From assembly GCF_037997115.1 (NCBI RefSeq), contig NZ_CP150484.1, forward strand, positions 6,125,126 to 6,189,125: 64,000 nt of DNA, read 5' to 3'. This document shows positions 1 through 8,411 of the stretch, one piece after another. This DNA is from Amycolatopsis coloradensis (GTDB lineage: Bacteria; Actinomycetota; Actinomycetes; Mycobacteriales; Pseudonocardiaceae). Every line of letters starts with the position of its first letter. Position 1 is the stretch's first letter. A program made the position numbers and the translations under genes. The notes below the pieces were generated by a model, which saw only the letters and a program-made list of their open reading frames with translations, was not told the origin of the DNA and searched no databases.

Positions 1-2
1 CA

Positions 3-335
3 CGTGAGGACCTTGTCGAAACGGTCCTGGCAGTCCACACCAGCCCGCCGCAACTGACCATCAACGCTGAACATGTCGTGGAAGCCGACCTCGACGTTCC
101 GACCGGGTACGTATCGATCGTCGGCTGTACCCAGCCGCCGCAGCCCGAGCACGCGTTGACCGTGACTCCTGGCCGATACCGCGCGCGAGTCTGCTACATA
201 CCGTCAGTTCCACCCGCCGACTCCGATCCAGACGCCCCTGGAGACCACTTCAGCTATCAGATCGACATCTGGCCGGCCAGCGAATCCAGTGCCCTCGCCA
301 TCGTCAGTCAGGGACCGTCTCCCTGGGCAGGTTGA
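3..335 (+). CDS. C-terminal part of a hypothetical protein, cut by the window edge
   Basis: The frame is open from the first bases of the window and ends at a TGA at 333-335, so only about the last 110 codons are visible. A GTG at 78 is in frame, but coding sense continues upstream of it, so the true start is probably outside the window. The visible part is soluble, acidic and proline-rich, with an aromatic segment (GDHFSYQIDIWP) and the ending SPWAG. I recognise no catalytic motif and assign no function. It is transcribed toward the oppositely oriented HEAT-repeat gene. Confidence 0.55.
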   Translation, partial: REDLVETVLAVHTSPPQLTINAEHVVEADLDVPTGYVSIVGCTQPPQPEHALTVTPGRYRARVCYIPSVPPADSDPDAPGDHFSYQIDIWPASESSALAIVSQGPSPWAG

Positions 336-494
336 TCCCACATCACGTCTCCGGCCACATATGAGCCGGCGAGTCACTGAAACCCGTTCGGATGGCTCGG
401 CGATGATCAATCTCAACCCAATGGCAGCCGCAGCCACTCTGGCGGCGATTAACGCCGTCGACGAGGTTGCTCTTTGCATCTCAAGGGCCGGTGA

Positions 495-2438
495 TTAGCC
501 GACCAGCAGTGCGGACGCTGCGGTGTAGACCTGTTCGTCCTCGGTGAAGGTGTGCCATCCGCCGAAATAGGCGATCCGCCGTTCACTGTCGATGACCGCC
601 TGTGCCAGCTCGCGCACTCGATCACCGGTCGCTTCGAGGTCGGCGAGGTGGCGCAGCGCGGCGATTCGGACAGGCAGGCAGTCGCCGTGCGCGAGTGGGT
701 AGGCCAAGTCGGTCAAGATGGATACAGACTCGGTCAGATCGCCGGTAATTCGCGCCAAGGCGTAGGCGGCTTCGACGCGAGTCCAGTCGTCGGCGGAACG
801 ACTCAAGGAACGGAGTTCGTCAACGCATGACGCGGCTTGTGGCCCCAGGTCGGACAAGAGGGCGATCGCCGTGTGCCGGAGGCCGGGCCGGGCGACATGA
901 TCTGTCAGCACGGCGACTGCCTTATCGGGATCGGCGCCGGTGCGCCACAGTGCCCATGCCGCGGCCGGTTCGCTTGCGTGGCTACGCAAGGCGGCTGCCG
1001 CACCGACAGCGGCGGGCCCCATGGCCCCGATCGCTTTTGCGGCCGCGGGCCGGACCTTGTCGTCGTTAAGGAATCGGATGACGACGGGTAAGGCGGCTGC
1101 CGCGCTCGGGCCCCAGGCCTCGATCACCTGGCACAGGTTCAACGCGAGTATGGCGTCGCGGCGGGCTTTGGCCAGCCGGGCGATGACCGCATCCAGAAGG
1201 GCAACGACGTGTCCACGCAATGGGGTCAGTACCTCGCCGATCCCCGGCTGCTCCAATATCGGCAAAGTCCTGTCGTGGTAGAAGCCCGCGTAGCTGAATC
1301 CGAGGTTACTGCCGGACAGCCGTTTCACCAGACCCGGTACACAGCCTGGATGATGCTGCCTTGCCAGTGCCCACACCGCGGCGTCGCCCACTGTCGTCGC
1401 AGTACGGGAGTCCCGCACCGCGTGATCGGTGGTGCGGGCAATCAACTGCTCGGCGTACGATGCTCCCCTCTCGCCCACGCAGGCGAGCAGGGCAGCCGCC
1501 CGGTAACGCGCCTCCGGTGATTCGTCGTCGAGGTGCGCAGCCAGCAGCGGCAGCAGCTCTTCGGTGGTGGTGCGCCACTGGGACAGCACCTGCTGCACGT
1601 GTCTGAGCGCGCCGGCTCGCTTGGCCGCGTCACCGGAACGAGCGACACCGCGAGCGAACGCGGTGGCCGCAAGTGGGTCGCCGAGCAACAAGCTCCCGGT
1701 CTCGTGGACGAGGGCCGCCGGGCTATGGCCGACCCACTCGGAATCCCGATACTGCGCGGTATCGGCGTTCAGCACCCCCGATATGAGCAGGTCGACCTTG
1801 TCCGTCGCGACAGCAGGGTCGGACGCGGCCAGAGCGCGCACGGCGGCCAGCCCGGTCACTGGGTCATCATCAGTCAACAGCGCACGCAGACAATCGCCTA
1901 AGACCTCGTCCTGCGACCAAGCGAACACGGCACCCAAAGCGCACACGAGATCGATCCAGATCGTGCGATCGGTCTCCACCGTCCACCGACGGCGCAGCAT
2001 CGCGACCGACTCGGGATGACGGATACCGTCCGCGACGAGCGAGATGGCCGACCGCCGCACAGCCGGATCCGCGTCGTCCAGCAAAGCAAGCAGTCGTGGT
2101 CTCACCCTGTCCAGCGCGGGCCACCAACCAGGGTCAACGAGCCGCTCGGAAAGCTCGGCCGCTTCACCAGCCAGCCAGCTGATCAGCTCAACCACCTCGC
2201 GCCGCCCATGGACGGCCGGATCATCGGCGAGATCAACCAGACCAGGCAGCGCGGCCGACGCCGCCGAGCACACCCATCCCCCTTGATGGAAAAGCTTGTT
2301 CGACAGGTCGGCAAGCGAGTCCGAGGCAGTCTTCACGTCCGGGCTCGCGCAGCCTCGGAGCAACCCCGGGACGTCCGACGCATCGCCGTAATTGTGTTCG
2401 AGCCGTGACCAGTTCACCTCGTCCAACGTCTCCCCCAT
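495..2438 (-). CDS. HEAT-repeat protein
   Basis: This 647-aa soluble protein is built almost entirely of alpha-alpha repeats of about 35-45 residues. Recurrent ADPAVRRSAISL- and SPEARYRAAALLA-like segments are typical of HEAT/PBS-lyase-like repeats. It has no signal peptide, membrane segment or enzyme motif, so a protein-binding scaffold role is inferred. The ATG at 2436-2438 is the first in-frame start, and the Shine-Dalgarno upstream is weak. It is monocistronic, with remnants of mobile genes directly upstream. Proteins of this kind are often annotated only as HEAT-repeat domain-containing; no partner is obvious here. Confidence 0.8.
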   Translation of the reverse strand: MGETLDEVNWSRLEHNYGDASDVPGLLRGCASPDVKTASDSLADLSNKLFHQGGWVCSAASAALPGLVDLADDPAVHGRREVVELISWLAGEAAELSERLVDPGWWPALDRVRPRLLALLDDADPAVRRSAISLVADGIRHPESVAMLRRRWTVETDRTIWIDLVCALGAVFAWSQDEVLGDCLRALLTDDDPVTGLAAVRALAASDPAVATDKVDLLISGVLNADTAQYRDSEWVGHSPAALVHETGSLLLGDPLAATAFARGVARSGDAAKRAGALRHVQQVLSQWRTTTEELLPLLAAHLDDESPEARYRAAALLACVGERGASYAEQLIARTTDHAVRDSRTATTVGDAAVWALARQHHPGCVPGLVKRLSGSNLGFSYAGFYHDRTLPILEQPGIGEVLTPLRGHVVALLDAVIARLAKARRDAILALNLCQVIEAWGPSAAAALPVVIRFLNDDKVRPAAAKAIGAMGPAAVGAAAALRSHASEPAAAWALWRTGADPDKAVAVLTDHVARPGLRHTAIALLSDLGPQAASCVDELRSLSRSADDWTRVEAAYALARITGDLTESVSILTDLAYPLAHGDCLPVRIAALRHLADLEATGDRVRELAQAVIDSERRIAYFGGWHTFTEDEQVYTAASALLVG

Positions 2439-2508
2439 ACTTCAACTCTAGCCAAACGGAGATTGCCGGATCGGCTGGCATTCCTTGGGGGCACGCACGG
2501 TGAGGGGC

Positions 2509-2590
2509 GTGACGACGATTGCGATCCGCCCCGCCCGTCCTGCCGAGTTCGAAGCCGTCGCCGGGCTGCGGTGGCGCTGGTCACCGAGCG
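2509..2590 (+). pseudogene. N-terminal fragment of a GNAT acetyltransferase
   Basis: A GTG preceded by a GAGGGG stretch opens a frame reading VTTIAIRPARPAEFEAV followed by AGLRWRW, which resembles the first strand and helix of GNAT acetyltransferases. Similarity ends after about 27 codons, and the rest of the domain and the acetyl-CoA binding loop are absent. It sits beside a recombinase tail, so it looks like debris of past insertions. Confidence 0.35.
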
Positions 2591-2619
2591 GGGCGATCCG
2601 GATGGCACCGGCTGCGACG

Positions 2620-2683
2620 GGCGAGCTCGGGCAGGACGTGGGCGTAGGTGTCTGCGGTGACCGCGATGGAGGAGTGACCATCC
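2620..2683 (-). pseudogene. C-terminal fragment of a tyrosine recombinase (phage integrase)
   Basis: Read on the minus strand, this stretch gives GHSSIAVTADTYAHVLPEL, the very conserved C-terminal end of actinobacterial tyrosine integrases. It contains the catalytic Tyr in the context ADTYAHV. The upstream catalytic domain is not present in frame. It marks an old integration or excision scar between the HEAT-repeat gene and the LRV gene. Confidence 0.5.
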
Positions 2684-3006
2684 CGTGCCTCGGCAACACC
2701 TTCGCCTATTTGCACCACAACGGCGATATCCAGGCAACTGCCCCCACAAGCGCCGACAGGTCGTCACCCGACACACGGTCACCCTTCTCCAACTGCCAGT
2801 CGACTGAGGCTACGCCTGCCACCGGGTCGACCGAGCCCGCTGAACCTACGCGCTGAGCCCCTCCATACGCAGCTCCCTATCCGCTCATCGACATGTACGG
2901 TCCACGTGTGTCCGAAAACCCGTTTCCGCCACAAGACATCGGTCGTACTCTGACCTGTTCCGCGCCAGGCAGGTCCGCGATGGCGGCGACCGGACCGGAG
3001 TGCAGA

Positions 3007-3993
3007 GTGGACGAACGAACCCGAGACATCGTGCTCGGCCTGACGGCGAACCCGGCTTTGCCCGATCACCTGCGTGCCCGCATACCCACCCGACCTGCGG
3101 TGCCACCGCGCGACACCACCTGGCACATCGACAAGGACATCGAACGCGCAGCTGATCCGACCACCTCACTGGACGAGGTGACAGCCCTGCTGGACCACGA
3201 CAACATGGCGATTCGATGGACACTCGCCGACCGGCCGGATCTGCCTCGCGAGGCCCAACACCGGCTGGCGGCCGATCACATCCCCGGTGTCCGGGCGAAC
3301 CTGGCCGCCAACCCCGTGGTGGTGGAGCCGATCCTGCGCGAGCTGGCGAACGACGCATCTGCGGACGTACGGCGAGGCGTGGCGCACAACCCGTCGGTCC
3401 CGCTGGACGTGCTCACATACCTGGTCGAGTCGACCAGAATTGGGCCGGTCGGGTTGCCCCGCGTCATGGCGGCGACCGATGAGGAGCTGCGTCTTCTCGC
3501 GGCATCACCGTCTCCCCGAGCCCGGATGCTGGTCGTCCAGCGCACTGCGCTGCCCGCGGATGTCTTCGAACTTCTCGTGGCAGACGACAACATCGATGTC
3601 GTCAAAGGGATCGCCCCGCATCCCGCTCTGCCAGCGAACCGGCTACGGGCACTCGCCGCGCGGCATGGACCGAGCCTGTTCCGGAGGCTGGCGACGAACC
3701 CCAACTGTGATCCTGAGCTGCTGCACCACATGGCGTGCAACGCCACCGCACGGCGGGTGTACCGGGCGGTGGCCGAACACCCGAACGCCCACGCTGAGAC
3801 CCTGCTGCTGTGCCTCGGAGACGACGTCGCGCGACGGTGGGCCGCGGAACACCCGAACCTGCCGACCGACATCCTGGTCGAACTCGTGAACGACCCGGAC
3901 TTGGCCCGGCACGCGGCCGCCAACCCGGCACTACCCATCAAAGTGATGGAGTCGTTGATCGCTACGAACCACGGGAATCTTCCGGACAGCTGA
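3007..3993 (+). CDS. Leucine-rich-repeat-variant (LRV)-like repeat protein
   Basis: This 328-aa soluble protein is made of tandem helical repeats of about 24-28 residues with the recurring theme 'xxNPxLPxxxLxxLxxDxxxxVRxxVAxHP' (for example AANPVVVEPIL, AHNPSVPLDVL, APHPALPANRL, ATNPNCDPELL, AEHPNLPTDIL). This matches the LRV / HEAT-like repeat style. I chose the GTG at 3007 because GGAG at 2997-3000 lies 6 nt upstream; the frame also remains open to an ATG at 2893, but without a ribosome binding site. No enzymatic motif is visible, so it is likely a binding scaffold. A palindrome follows the stop by 9 nt and an IS110 element lies next to it. Confidence 0.75.
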   Translation: MDERTRDIVLGLTANPALPDHLRARIPTRPAVPPRDTTWHIDKDIERAADPTTSLDEVTALLDHDNMAIRWTLADRPDLPREAQHRLAADHIPGVRANLAANPVVVEPILRELANDASADVRRGVAHNPSVPLDVLTYLVESTRIGPVGLPRVMAATDEELRLLAASPSPRARMLVVQRTALPADVFELLVADDNIDVVKGIAPHPALPANRLRALAARHGPSLFRRLATNPNCDPELLHHMACNATARRVYRAVAEHPNAHAETLLLCLGDDVARRWAAEHPNLPTDILVELVNDPDLARHAAANPALPIKVMESLIATNHGNLPDS

Positions 3994-4002
3994 TTCCCCG
4001 AA

Positions 4003-4025
4003 CGCTCATCGGCATGAGCGCGCCT
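4003..4025. repeat. REP-like palindrome, copy 1
   Basis: The 23-base string beginning CGCTCATCGGCATGAGCG contains a perfect 7-bp stem (CGCTCAT/ATGAGCG) with a 4-base loop. The identical 23 bases recur at 36031-36053. A reverse-oriented half copy lies at 5700-5711. It has no T-tract, so it is not a classical intrinsic terminator. It marks the left flank of the IS110 element. Confidence 0.6.
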
Positions 4026-4143
4026 GCTCGTCTGTCGACCCACCTGCGGCATAGACAGATGTTCTGCGTGTCGGTGCTCGACGAAGGAACGTCCCCCTGA
4101 TGCGCTGTCGGGCTTGGTGTCCCATCGCACGAGGAGGACGTTC

Positions 4144-5496
4144 ATGGGTAACAGTAGTGGGATCTCCCGAGGTGACCGCAACCGCAACACCCGACTGGCC
4201 CGGCTCCGCGCGCTGGTCCCCGCCCAGAACGCGATCGTGGGCATCGACCTCGCCGACACCAAACAGATGGTCGTCGTCACCGACCACGACTCGAAAGTAC
4301 TGGCACGTAAAACATTCCGCTGCCGCGCTTGGGATCTCGGGACTGCTTTGGACTGGGCAGCCCAGCGGGCGAGCACGGCCGGGCACACCGGAATCACCGT
4401 GGCATGCGAACCGACCGGACACCGGTGGCGGGTACTGGGCCAACTCGCCGCCGACCGTGGCATGCCGTTCGTCTGTGTCCAACCAGCGATGACCTCCTGG
4501 TCGCGGCGCGCCGAAGACCTCACCCACGACAAGACCGACGAGAAGGACGCCGTGCTGATCGCTCGACTGACCGCGCAACTTCGCTGCTATATCCCCGAAC
4601 CTGTCGACGAGGTCTGGGGCAGGCTGCGCCACCTCGGCGCCCGTCGCGAGCAGCTGATCGTCGACATGGTCAGCCAGATCCAGCAGATCCGTGCCCTGCT
4701 CGAATGCGTGTGGCCCGCCGCCCTGGACACTGCCCGCCGGCCCTTCCGATCCCGCACCTGGGTGGCAGCCATCAGCGTGATCTGCGGCCGTGACCACGGC
4801 GAGCTGACCCGAACCCGCCGACTGGGCCCGGCCCGCTTCGAACAGGTCGTCCGCCGCGAGATCACCCGCCGCGGCGGCCAGAAACCATCGTTGCGGATCG
4901 TGCGTGAGCTGTTCGCCGCGCTCGAGGATCCGCGCGGTGTGATCGCCCACCGCGCAGGCGCGCTGGAACGGGTGCACCTGCTGCTGGCCGACTGGGCCGA
5001 GGACCAGCGTCGACTGGCCGACACCGAGACCCGCATGCTCACGGTGCTCGACAAGCTGCGGCTGACCGACCTGGTCACCTCCATCGTCGGCCTCTCCGCG
5101 ATCGGCGCCGCGGCGATCCTGGCCGAGACCGGTGACCTCACACGATTCACCTCGGCTCGCGCCGTGGTCAAACACGCCGGCCTCGCGCCCCGCGAGAAGA
5201 CCTCCGGCACCTTCACCGGACGGACCAAACTCACCGGTCAGGGCCGACCCAGTCTGCGCTTGGCCGCGTGGCGCGCAGTCTGGGGCGCCCAGCGCGCCAA
5301 TCCCGTCTACGCCGCCCGCTACCAGCACCTGACCAGCCGCACCGAGAACAAGCTCACCCCCACCCAGGCGCAAGCCGCGATCGCCGCGAGCATCCTGCGC
5401 CACCTGCACGCCGTCATCACCACCGGTTGCCGGTGGGATCCCCAGACCGCAACACACGGCACCCGAATCTCGACACCATCGGCTATCGCCGCCTGA
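4144..5496 (+). CDS. IS110-family DEDD transposase
   Basis: The 450-aa protein has the two IS110 halves. The N-terminal RuvC-like DEDD domain shows IVGIDLADTKQ, an acidic residue in ACEPTGHRW, and HDKTDEKDA. The C-terminal Transposase_20 domain shows IVGLSAIGAAAILAETGDL and FTSARAVVKHAGLAP. The ATG at 4144 is preceded by GAGGAGG at 4131-4137; an upstream in-frame ATG at 4114 has no such site. It appears full length and uninterrupted, so the element may still be active. Its strand-exchange partner would be a non-coding RNA encoded in the flanking DNA of the element. Confidence 0.93.
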   Translation: MGNSSGISRGDRNRNTRLARLRALVPAQNAIVGIDLADTKQMVVVTDHDSKVLARKTFRCRAWDLGTALDWAAQRASTAGHTGITVACEPTGHRWRVLGQLAADRGMPFVCVQPAMTSWSRRAEDLTHDKTDEKDAVLIARLTAQLRCYIPEPVDEVWGRLRHLGARREQLIVDMVSQIQQIRALLECVWPAALDTARRPFRSRTWVAAISVICGRDHGELTRTRRLGPARFEQVVRREITRRGGQKPSLRIVRELFAALEDPRGVIAHRAGALERVHLLLADWAEDQRRLADTETRMLTVLDKLRLTDLVTSIVGLSAIGAAAILAETGDLTRFTSARAVVKHAGLAPREKTSGTFTGRTKLTGQGRPSLRLAAWRAVWGAQRANPVYAARYQHLTSRTENKLTPTQAQAAIAASILRHLHAVITTGCRWDPQTATHGTRISTPSAIAA

Positions 5497-5582
5497 GCGA
5501 GGCGGCCACCAAGCAGACGGTCGGGGCGAGCCCCACGCGGCATTGAGACACCTCGTGATCTCGACGCTCATCATGGGCAGCC

Positions 5583-5660
5583 CGTCCGTCGTCGAATCAA
5601 CCCGATTACACGCTGCTGGGATCACCCCCATGACCGCTATGCAGGGACCGACGACGGACG
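5583..5660. ncRNA. Possible IS110 guide-RNA / end structure
   Basis: A 12-bp perfect inverted repeat (CGTCCGTCGTCG at 5583-5594, CGACGACGGACG at 5649-5660) encloses 54 nt inside the non-coding right part of the IS110 element. IS110 transposases use structured RNAs made from one non-coding end. This is the only strong long-range stem I see there, but no promoter or recognition loop was verified. Confidence 0.25.
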
Positions 5661-5699
5661 AGGCACCGACCATCCGCTTGACACAGAACGCCTTACGCT

Positions 5700-5711
5700 G
5701 ATGAGCGGACG
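5700..5711 (-). repeat. Half copy of the REP-like palindrome, reverse orientation
   Basis: GATGAGCGGACG here is the reverse complement of CGTCCGCTCATC, which is the left half and upstream flank of the palindrome copy at 36027-36038. It abuts the right side of the IS110 element, as copy 1 abuts the left. The stretch 5712-5850 before the exonuclease stop shows nothing else I can support. Confidence 0.4.
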
Positions 5712-5850
5712 CTTCTGGTTCGTCCGATTTACGGCACCTTCGAACGACGGCACGCTCGACGAGCGCCACAGGCTTGGTGCTCGTGCGCCCATCCCAGCAA
5801 GAACGCAGTCTCGCTTCTCTTCTCATACGCGGCTGGCCGAGTCGATCCAT

Positions 5851-7101
5851 TCACCTCTTCATCGCGTCGAGCGCACGCACGAAGGCATCTTCGGTAACGA
5901 CGGGAACTCCTAGAGCCCGTGCGTCCTTCGCTTTGCCGGATAACGAATCCGGGTCCGCGGCGGCAACGACTCGGGTCTTCCTGCTCACCGAGCTGATCAC
6001 CTGAAGGCCGAGGGCCAGCGCTTCTGCTGTGAGTTCGCTGCGGTGACGGCGCATCGTTCCTGTCAGAACGATCCGGTCACCAGGGCGCAGCACAAGCCCT
6101 CCGATACTGACCTCCACGACCTGGGACCGAGGCCGCTCCACCCGCGTGGACTGTTCCTCACGAAGAACGAGATCGACCTCATCGGCATCAAGGCCGAGAA
6201 GGGCAGCTACCGCTTCCAGATCTCGTCGCTCTCCCACGGCCACGTGCCCGTCCGCCCAAGCGGCTTGCGCGAGGCTGCGTAAGTAGCCGTGGTGCAACTG
6301 GATGACCTCCGCCTTGTGCAGGCCGAGGTCATGAGCGACGTCGATCAACGCGTCGGCTTCCGAAGCCGAGATCTGCCGATCAAGCAAGGCTCTATCCAGG
6401 ACGGCGAGGTACGCGTCGACCTCGGGCTTCCTCTCACGAGGGACACGATCCACCAACCGGGCAAGGAAGTGCGACCCGGCATGACCGGCCGCCTGCCGGT
6501 GTACTGGCTTGACCAGACCTTGAGGCATGGAGGGCAGATCCCCATGCACGTCCGGCAAGCCCCGAAGCCGAAATGAGGCCAACTCTGGGGCGCCTTCTAC
6601 CAGCCGACCGAACAACTGGGCGGTGGCAAGGGCGTCACCGAGCGCAGTATGGAACCGCACGCCGTCCACGCCGACAGCCTTGCAGCACTCGGCGAGCGAC
6701 CTTCGCATCCCAGGGAAAACGTCGCCTGCGAACCTCATGGTGCACACGCCGCCGGACAGGTACCGAGACAGATCCACATCCAAGCGGGCGAACTCGGCAC
6801 GCAGGTGCATGGCATCGAACGGCAGGTTGTGCGCGACAGGAACACGACCTCGGAAGAGCTCGAGCAAGTCGCCGGCGAACTGCTCGAACTTCGGAGCACG
6901 ACGCACCTCGGCGGCGCGGATGCCATGGATGGCCTGAGGGCCGAGATCACGGTCCGGGTTCACCAGGGTCGACCACTCGCCGGTGACCTCACCGGAGAAA
7001 TCGACATGGACGACCGCGATCTCGGCAATTCGATGTCGGAAGCCGGGTCGTATCCCCGTCGTCTCGGTGTCGACGACAGCAAACCCACGAAGCGACGTCA
7101 T
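5851..7101 (-). CDS. DEDDh 3'-5' exonuclease with C-terminal BRCT domain
   Basis: The 416-aa protein starts with a DnaQ/epsilon-like exonuclease domain: ExoI DTETTG at residues 11-16, ExoII HNLPFD at 91-96 and ExoIII H151...D156, the complete DEDDh set. A helical middle region (about 200-330) leads to a C-terminal BRCT-like domain (about 335-416; LRPGDRIVLTGTMRRHR and a final VVTEDAFVRALD). Such proteins are thought to act in DNA repair or processing. The gene overlaps the upstream gene's stop by 4 bp (ATGA), so the two are translationally coupled. The IS110 element lies downstream. Confidence 0.88.
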   Translation of the reverse strand: MTSLRGFAVVDTETTGIRPGFRHRIAEIAVVHVDFSGEVTGEWSTLVNPDRDLGPQAIHGIRAAEVRRAPKFEQFAGDLLELFRGRVPVAHNLPFDAMHLRAEFARLDVDLSRYLSGGVCTMRFAGDVFPGMRRSLAECCKAVGVDGVRFHTALGDALATAQLFGRLVEGAPELASFRLRGLPDVHGDLPSMPQGLVKPVHRQAAGHAGSHFLARLVDRVPRERKPEVDAYLAVLDRALLDRQISASEADALIDVAHDLGLHKAEVIQLHHGYLRSLAQAAWADGHVAVGERRDLEAVAALLGLDADEVDLVLREEQSTRVERPRSQVVEVSIGGLVLRPGDRIVLTGTMRRHRSELTAEALALGLQVISSVSRKTRVVAAADPDSLSGKAKDARALGVPVVTEDAFVRALDAMKR

Positions 7102-7799
7102 AACGGCAGCCGGGTAGCCATGCCTGCCCGCACCGACGCAAGCCAGGACGGCGGCAACGGCTCGGCTTCCCCGTGCGCGTCACGAACGTAGCTTCGCCTC
7201 TTCACGCCTTCGGTCTCGACCCATTGCCGGACCAGCCATCGCAGTACCCCGACCGCCGTCAACGCGGCGGAACCGACCTCTGTCGATCCCACGACGGCAG
7301 ACACCTTCGACAAGGACCGTAGGTCATCGAATCCGACGACCTGCTCGACTGTGAGGTCGCGGCTCCATTCCAGGTCGGCCACGTTCTTAAGCTCACGCTT
7401 TGCCGCCGAGACGGTGCTGTCGTACGCCACCCGACGGCTAACGATATCCGCGAAACACTGAAGCGGTGAAAACAACTGCGCTGTCCACCACTTCTCCGCA
7501 TCGACACCAGCAGCCTTGGTGACTCTGTCGAGCACCTCATCCAGCTCTCCCGGAACGACCGCAGCGACCGACCGTCGCTCGACCAAGGTCAACAAGCGAC
7601 GCGCCTCGTCCCGCGACACCAGCAAACGATCGAGCTGGTAGATCCACGCTCCGACCGGCATCCCTTGCGGACTCACATGCCAGACCGCGACTGACTCCTC
7701 TCCTGCCACTCCAGGACCGACCACCACCACAGCGCTCGCAGGAGCCGACAAGGCGACCGAGCCCCCTACCACGCCTTCCATCCCGTCAACGTCGCTCAC
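7098..7799 (-). CDS. DUF6218-like protein coupled to the exonuclease
   Basis: This 233-aa protein has an N-terminal beta-rich part (residues 1-60, with WHVSPQGMPVGAWIYQLD) and a helical C-terminal part with KWWTAQLFSPLQCFADIV and VGVLRWLVRQWVETE. I believe it belongs to the uncharacterised DUF6218 group found beside DnaQ-type exonucleases, but that is from memory. No catalytic motif is evident. Its stop overlaps the start of the exonuclease gene by 4 bp, implying joint function or regulation. The GTG/ATG region at 7799 is the only sensible start. Confidence 0.6.
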   Translation of the reverse strand: MSDVDGMEGVVGGSVALSAPASAVVVVGPGVAGEESVAVWHVSPQGMPVGAWIYQLDRLLVSRDEARRLLTLVERRSVAAVVPGELDEVLDRVTKAAGVDAEKWWTAQLFSPLQCFADIVSRRVAYDSTVSAAKRELKNVADLEWSRDLTVEQVVGFDDLRSLSKVSAVVGSTEVGSAALTAVGVLRWLVRQWVETEGVKRRSYVRDAHGEAEPLPPSWLASVRAGMATRLPL

Positions 7800-7912
7800 G
7801 CGCCACCCACCCTCGAATCAGTCGAACGACTCAACAAGTCGTAGAGCGGGTCAACCTGTTACGCGAACTTCTCCGACCGAAACAAAACTGTGGCCGTAGG
7901 TCCAGCACCTAG

Positions 7913-8209
7913 TGGGCAGCGACCCGGCGCTTCGTCCGCGCCGAGTCCCTGCCCGGACACACCCTCGGCACACTCGGACTCCACGTGCGGTTGCCCGACG
8001 GCAAGCAGATCGTCCTCAGCAGCGACGCCGCCCACCTGCGCAGCAACATCGACCAGACCACCGGCATGCCTCTGGACGTCTCCAACCCCGACAAGGAGAC
8101 CAGCCTGCGCAAACTGAAAATCGCCAGCCGACCGGACACCACGATCTGGGTCAACCACGACCCCGACGACTGGAAACTCAACCGACCCAACGGACGTCAG
8201 ATCGCCTGA
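7913..8209 (+). pseudogene. C-terminal remnant of a metallo-beta-lactamase-fold hydrolase (AHL-lactonase-like)
   Basis: From a TAG at 7910 the frame reads FVRAESLPGHTLGTLGLHVRLPDG, then IVLSSDAAHLRSNID, and ends DTTIWVNHDPDDWK. This matches the second half of N-acyl-homoserine-lactonase-like metallo-beta-lactamase proteins: the PGHT.G metal-binding His, the (S/T)GDA-type Asp, and a late His in VNHDPDDW. The N-terminal HxHxDH metal motif is missing, and no start codon with a ribosome binding site precedes the homologous part, so the gene is broken. The surrounding 7800-7912 and 8210-8411 contain no gene I can support. Confidence 0.6.
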
Positions 8210-8411
8210 TCCCGTCGGCTCAGCAGTACGCTCAGGCGTTCGGCTTGAGCCACTTCAAACGATCCCACCCACGGTTGTCCCGTCCAGCGTCGTCTCGAGA
8301 CCGTGGTCTCGCCCCACCGTTCGGCATCTGCCCCGAGCAGGGCAGGCCAGTAACAGTCGGTGACAAGATCCCGACCTTCATCTCATGCCACCGCGACCAC
8401 GATTTATGCAC

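Larger units (their letters stand above)
4026..5699 (+). mobile_element. IS110-family insertion sequence (ends approximate)
   Basis: The element carries a single DEDD transposase gene (4144-5496) with about 120 bp of non-coding DNA on the left and 200 bp on the right. The limits are inferred: palindrome copy 1 ends just before it on the left, and the half-palindrome at 5700-5711 begins just after it on the right. IS110 elements usually lack terminal inverted repeats and carry a structured guide (bridge/seek) RNA in a non-coding end. The 5583-5660 hairpin is a candidate for part of that RNA. Confidence 0.6.

Noticed and set aside
4006..5850. A 614-codon minus-strand reading frame across the IS110 element
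   Set aside because: It is antisense to a transposase with all family motifs. Its composition (runs of Gly, Arg, Ala without motifs) is what an opposite frame gives in GC-rich DNA.
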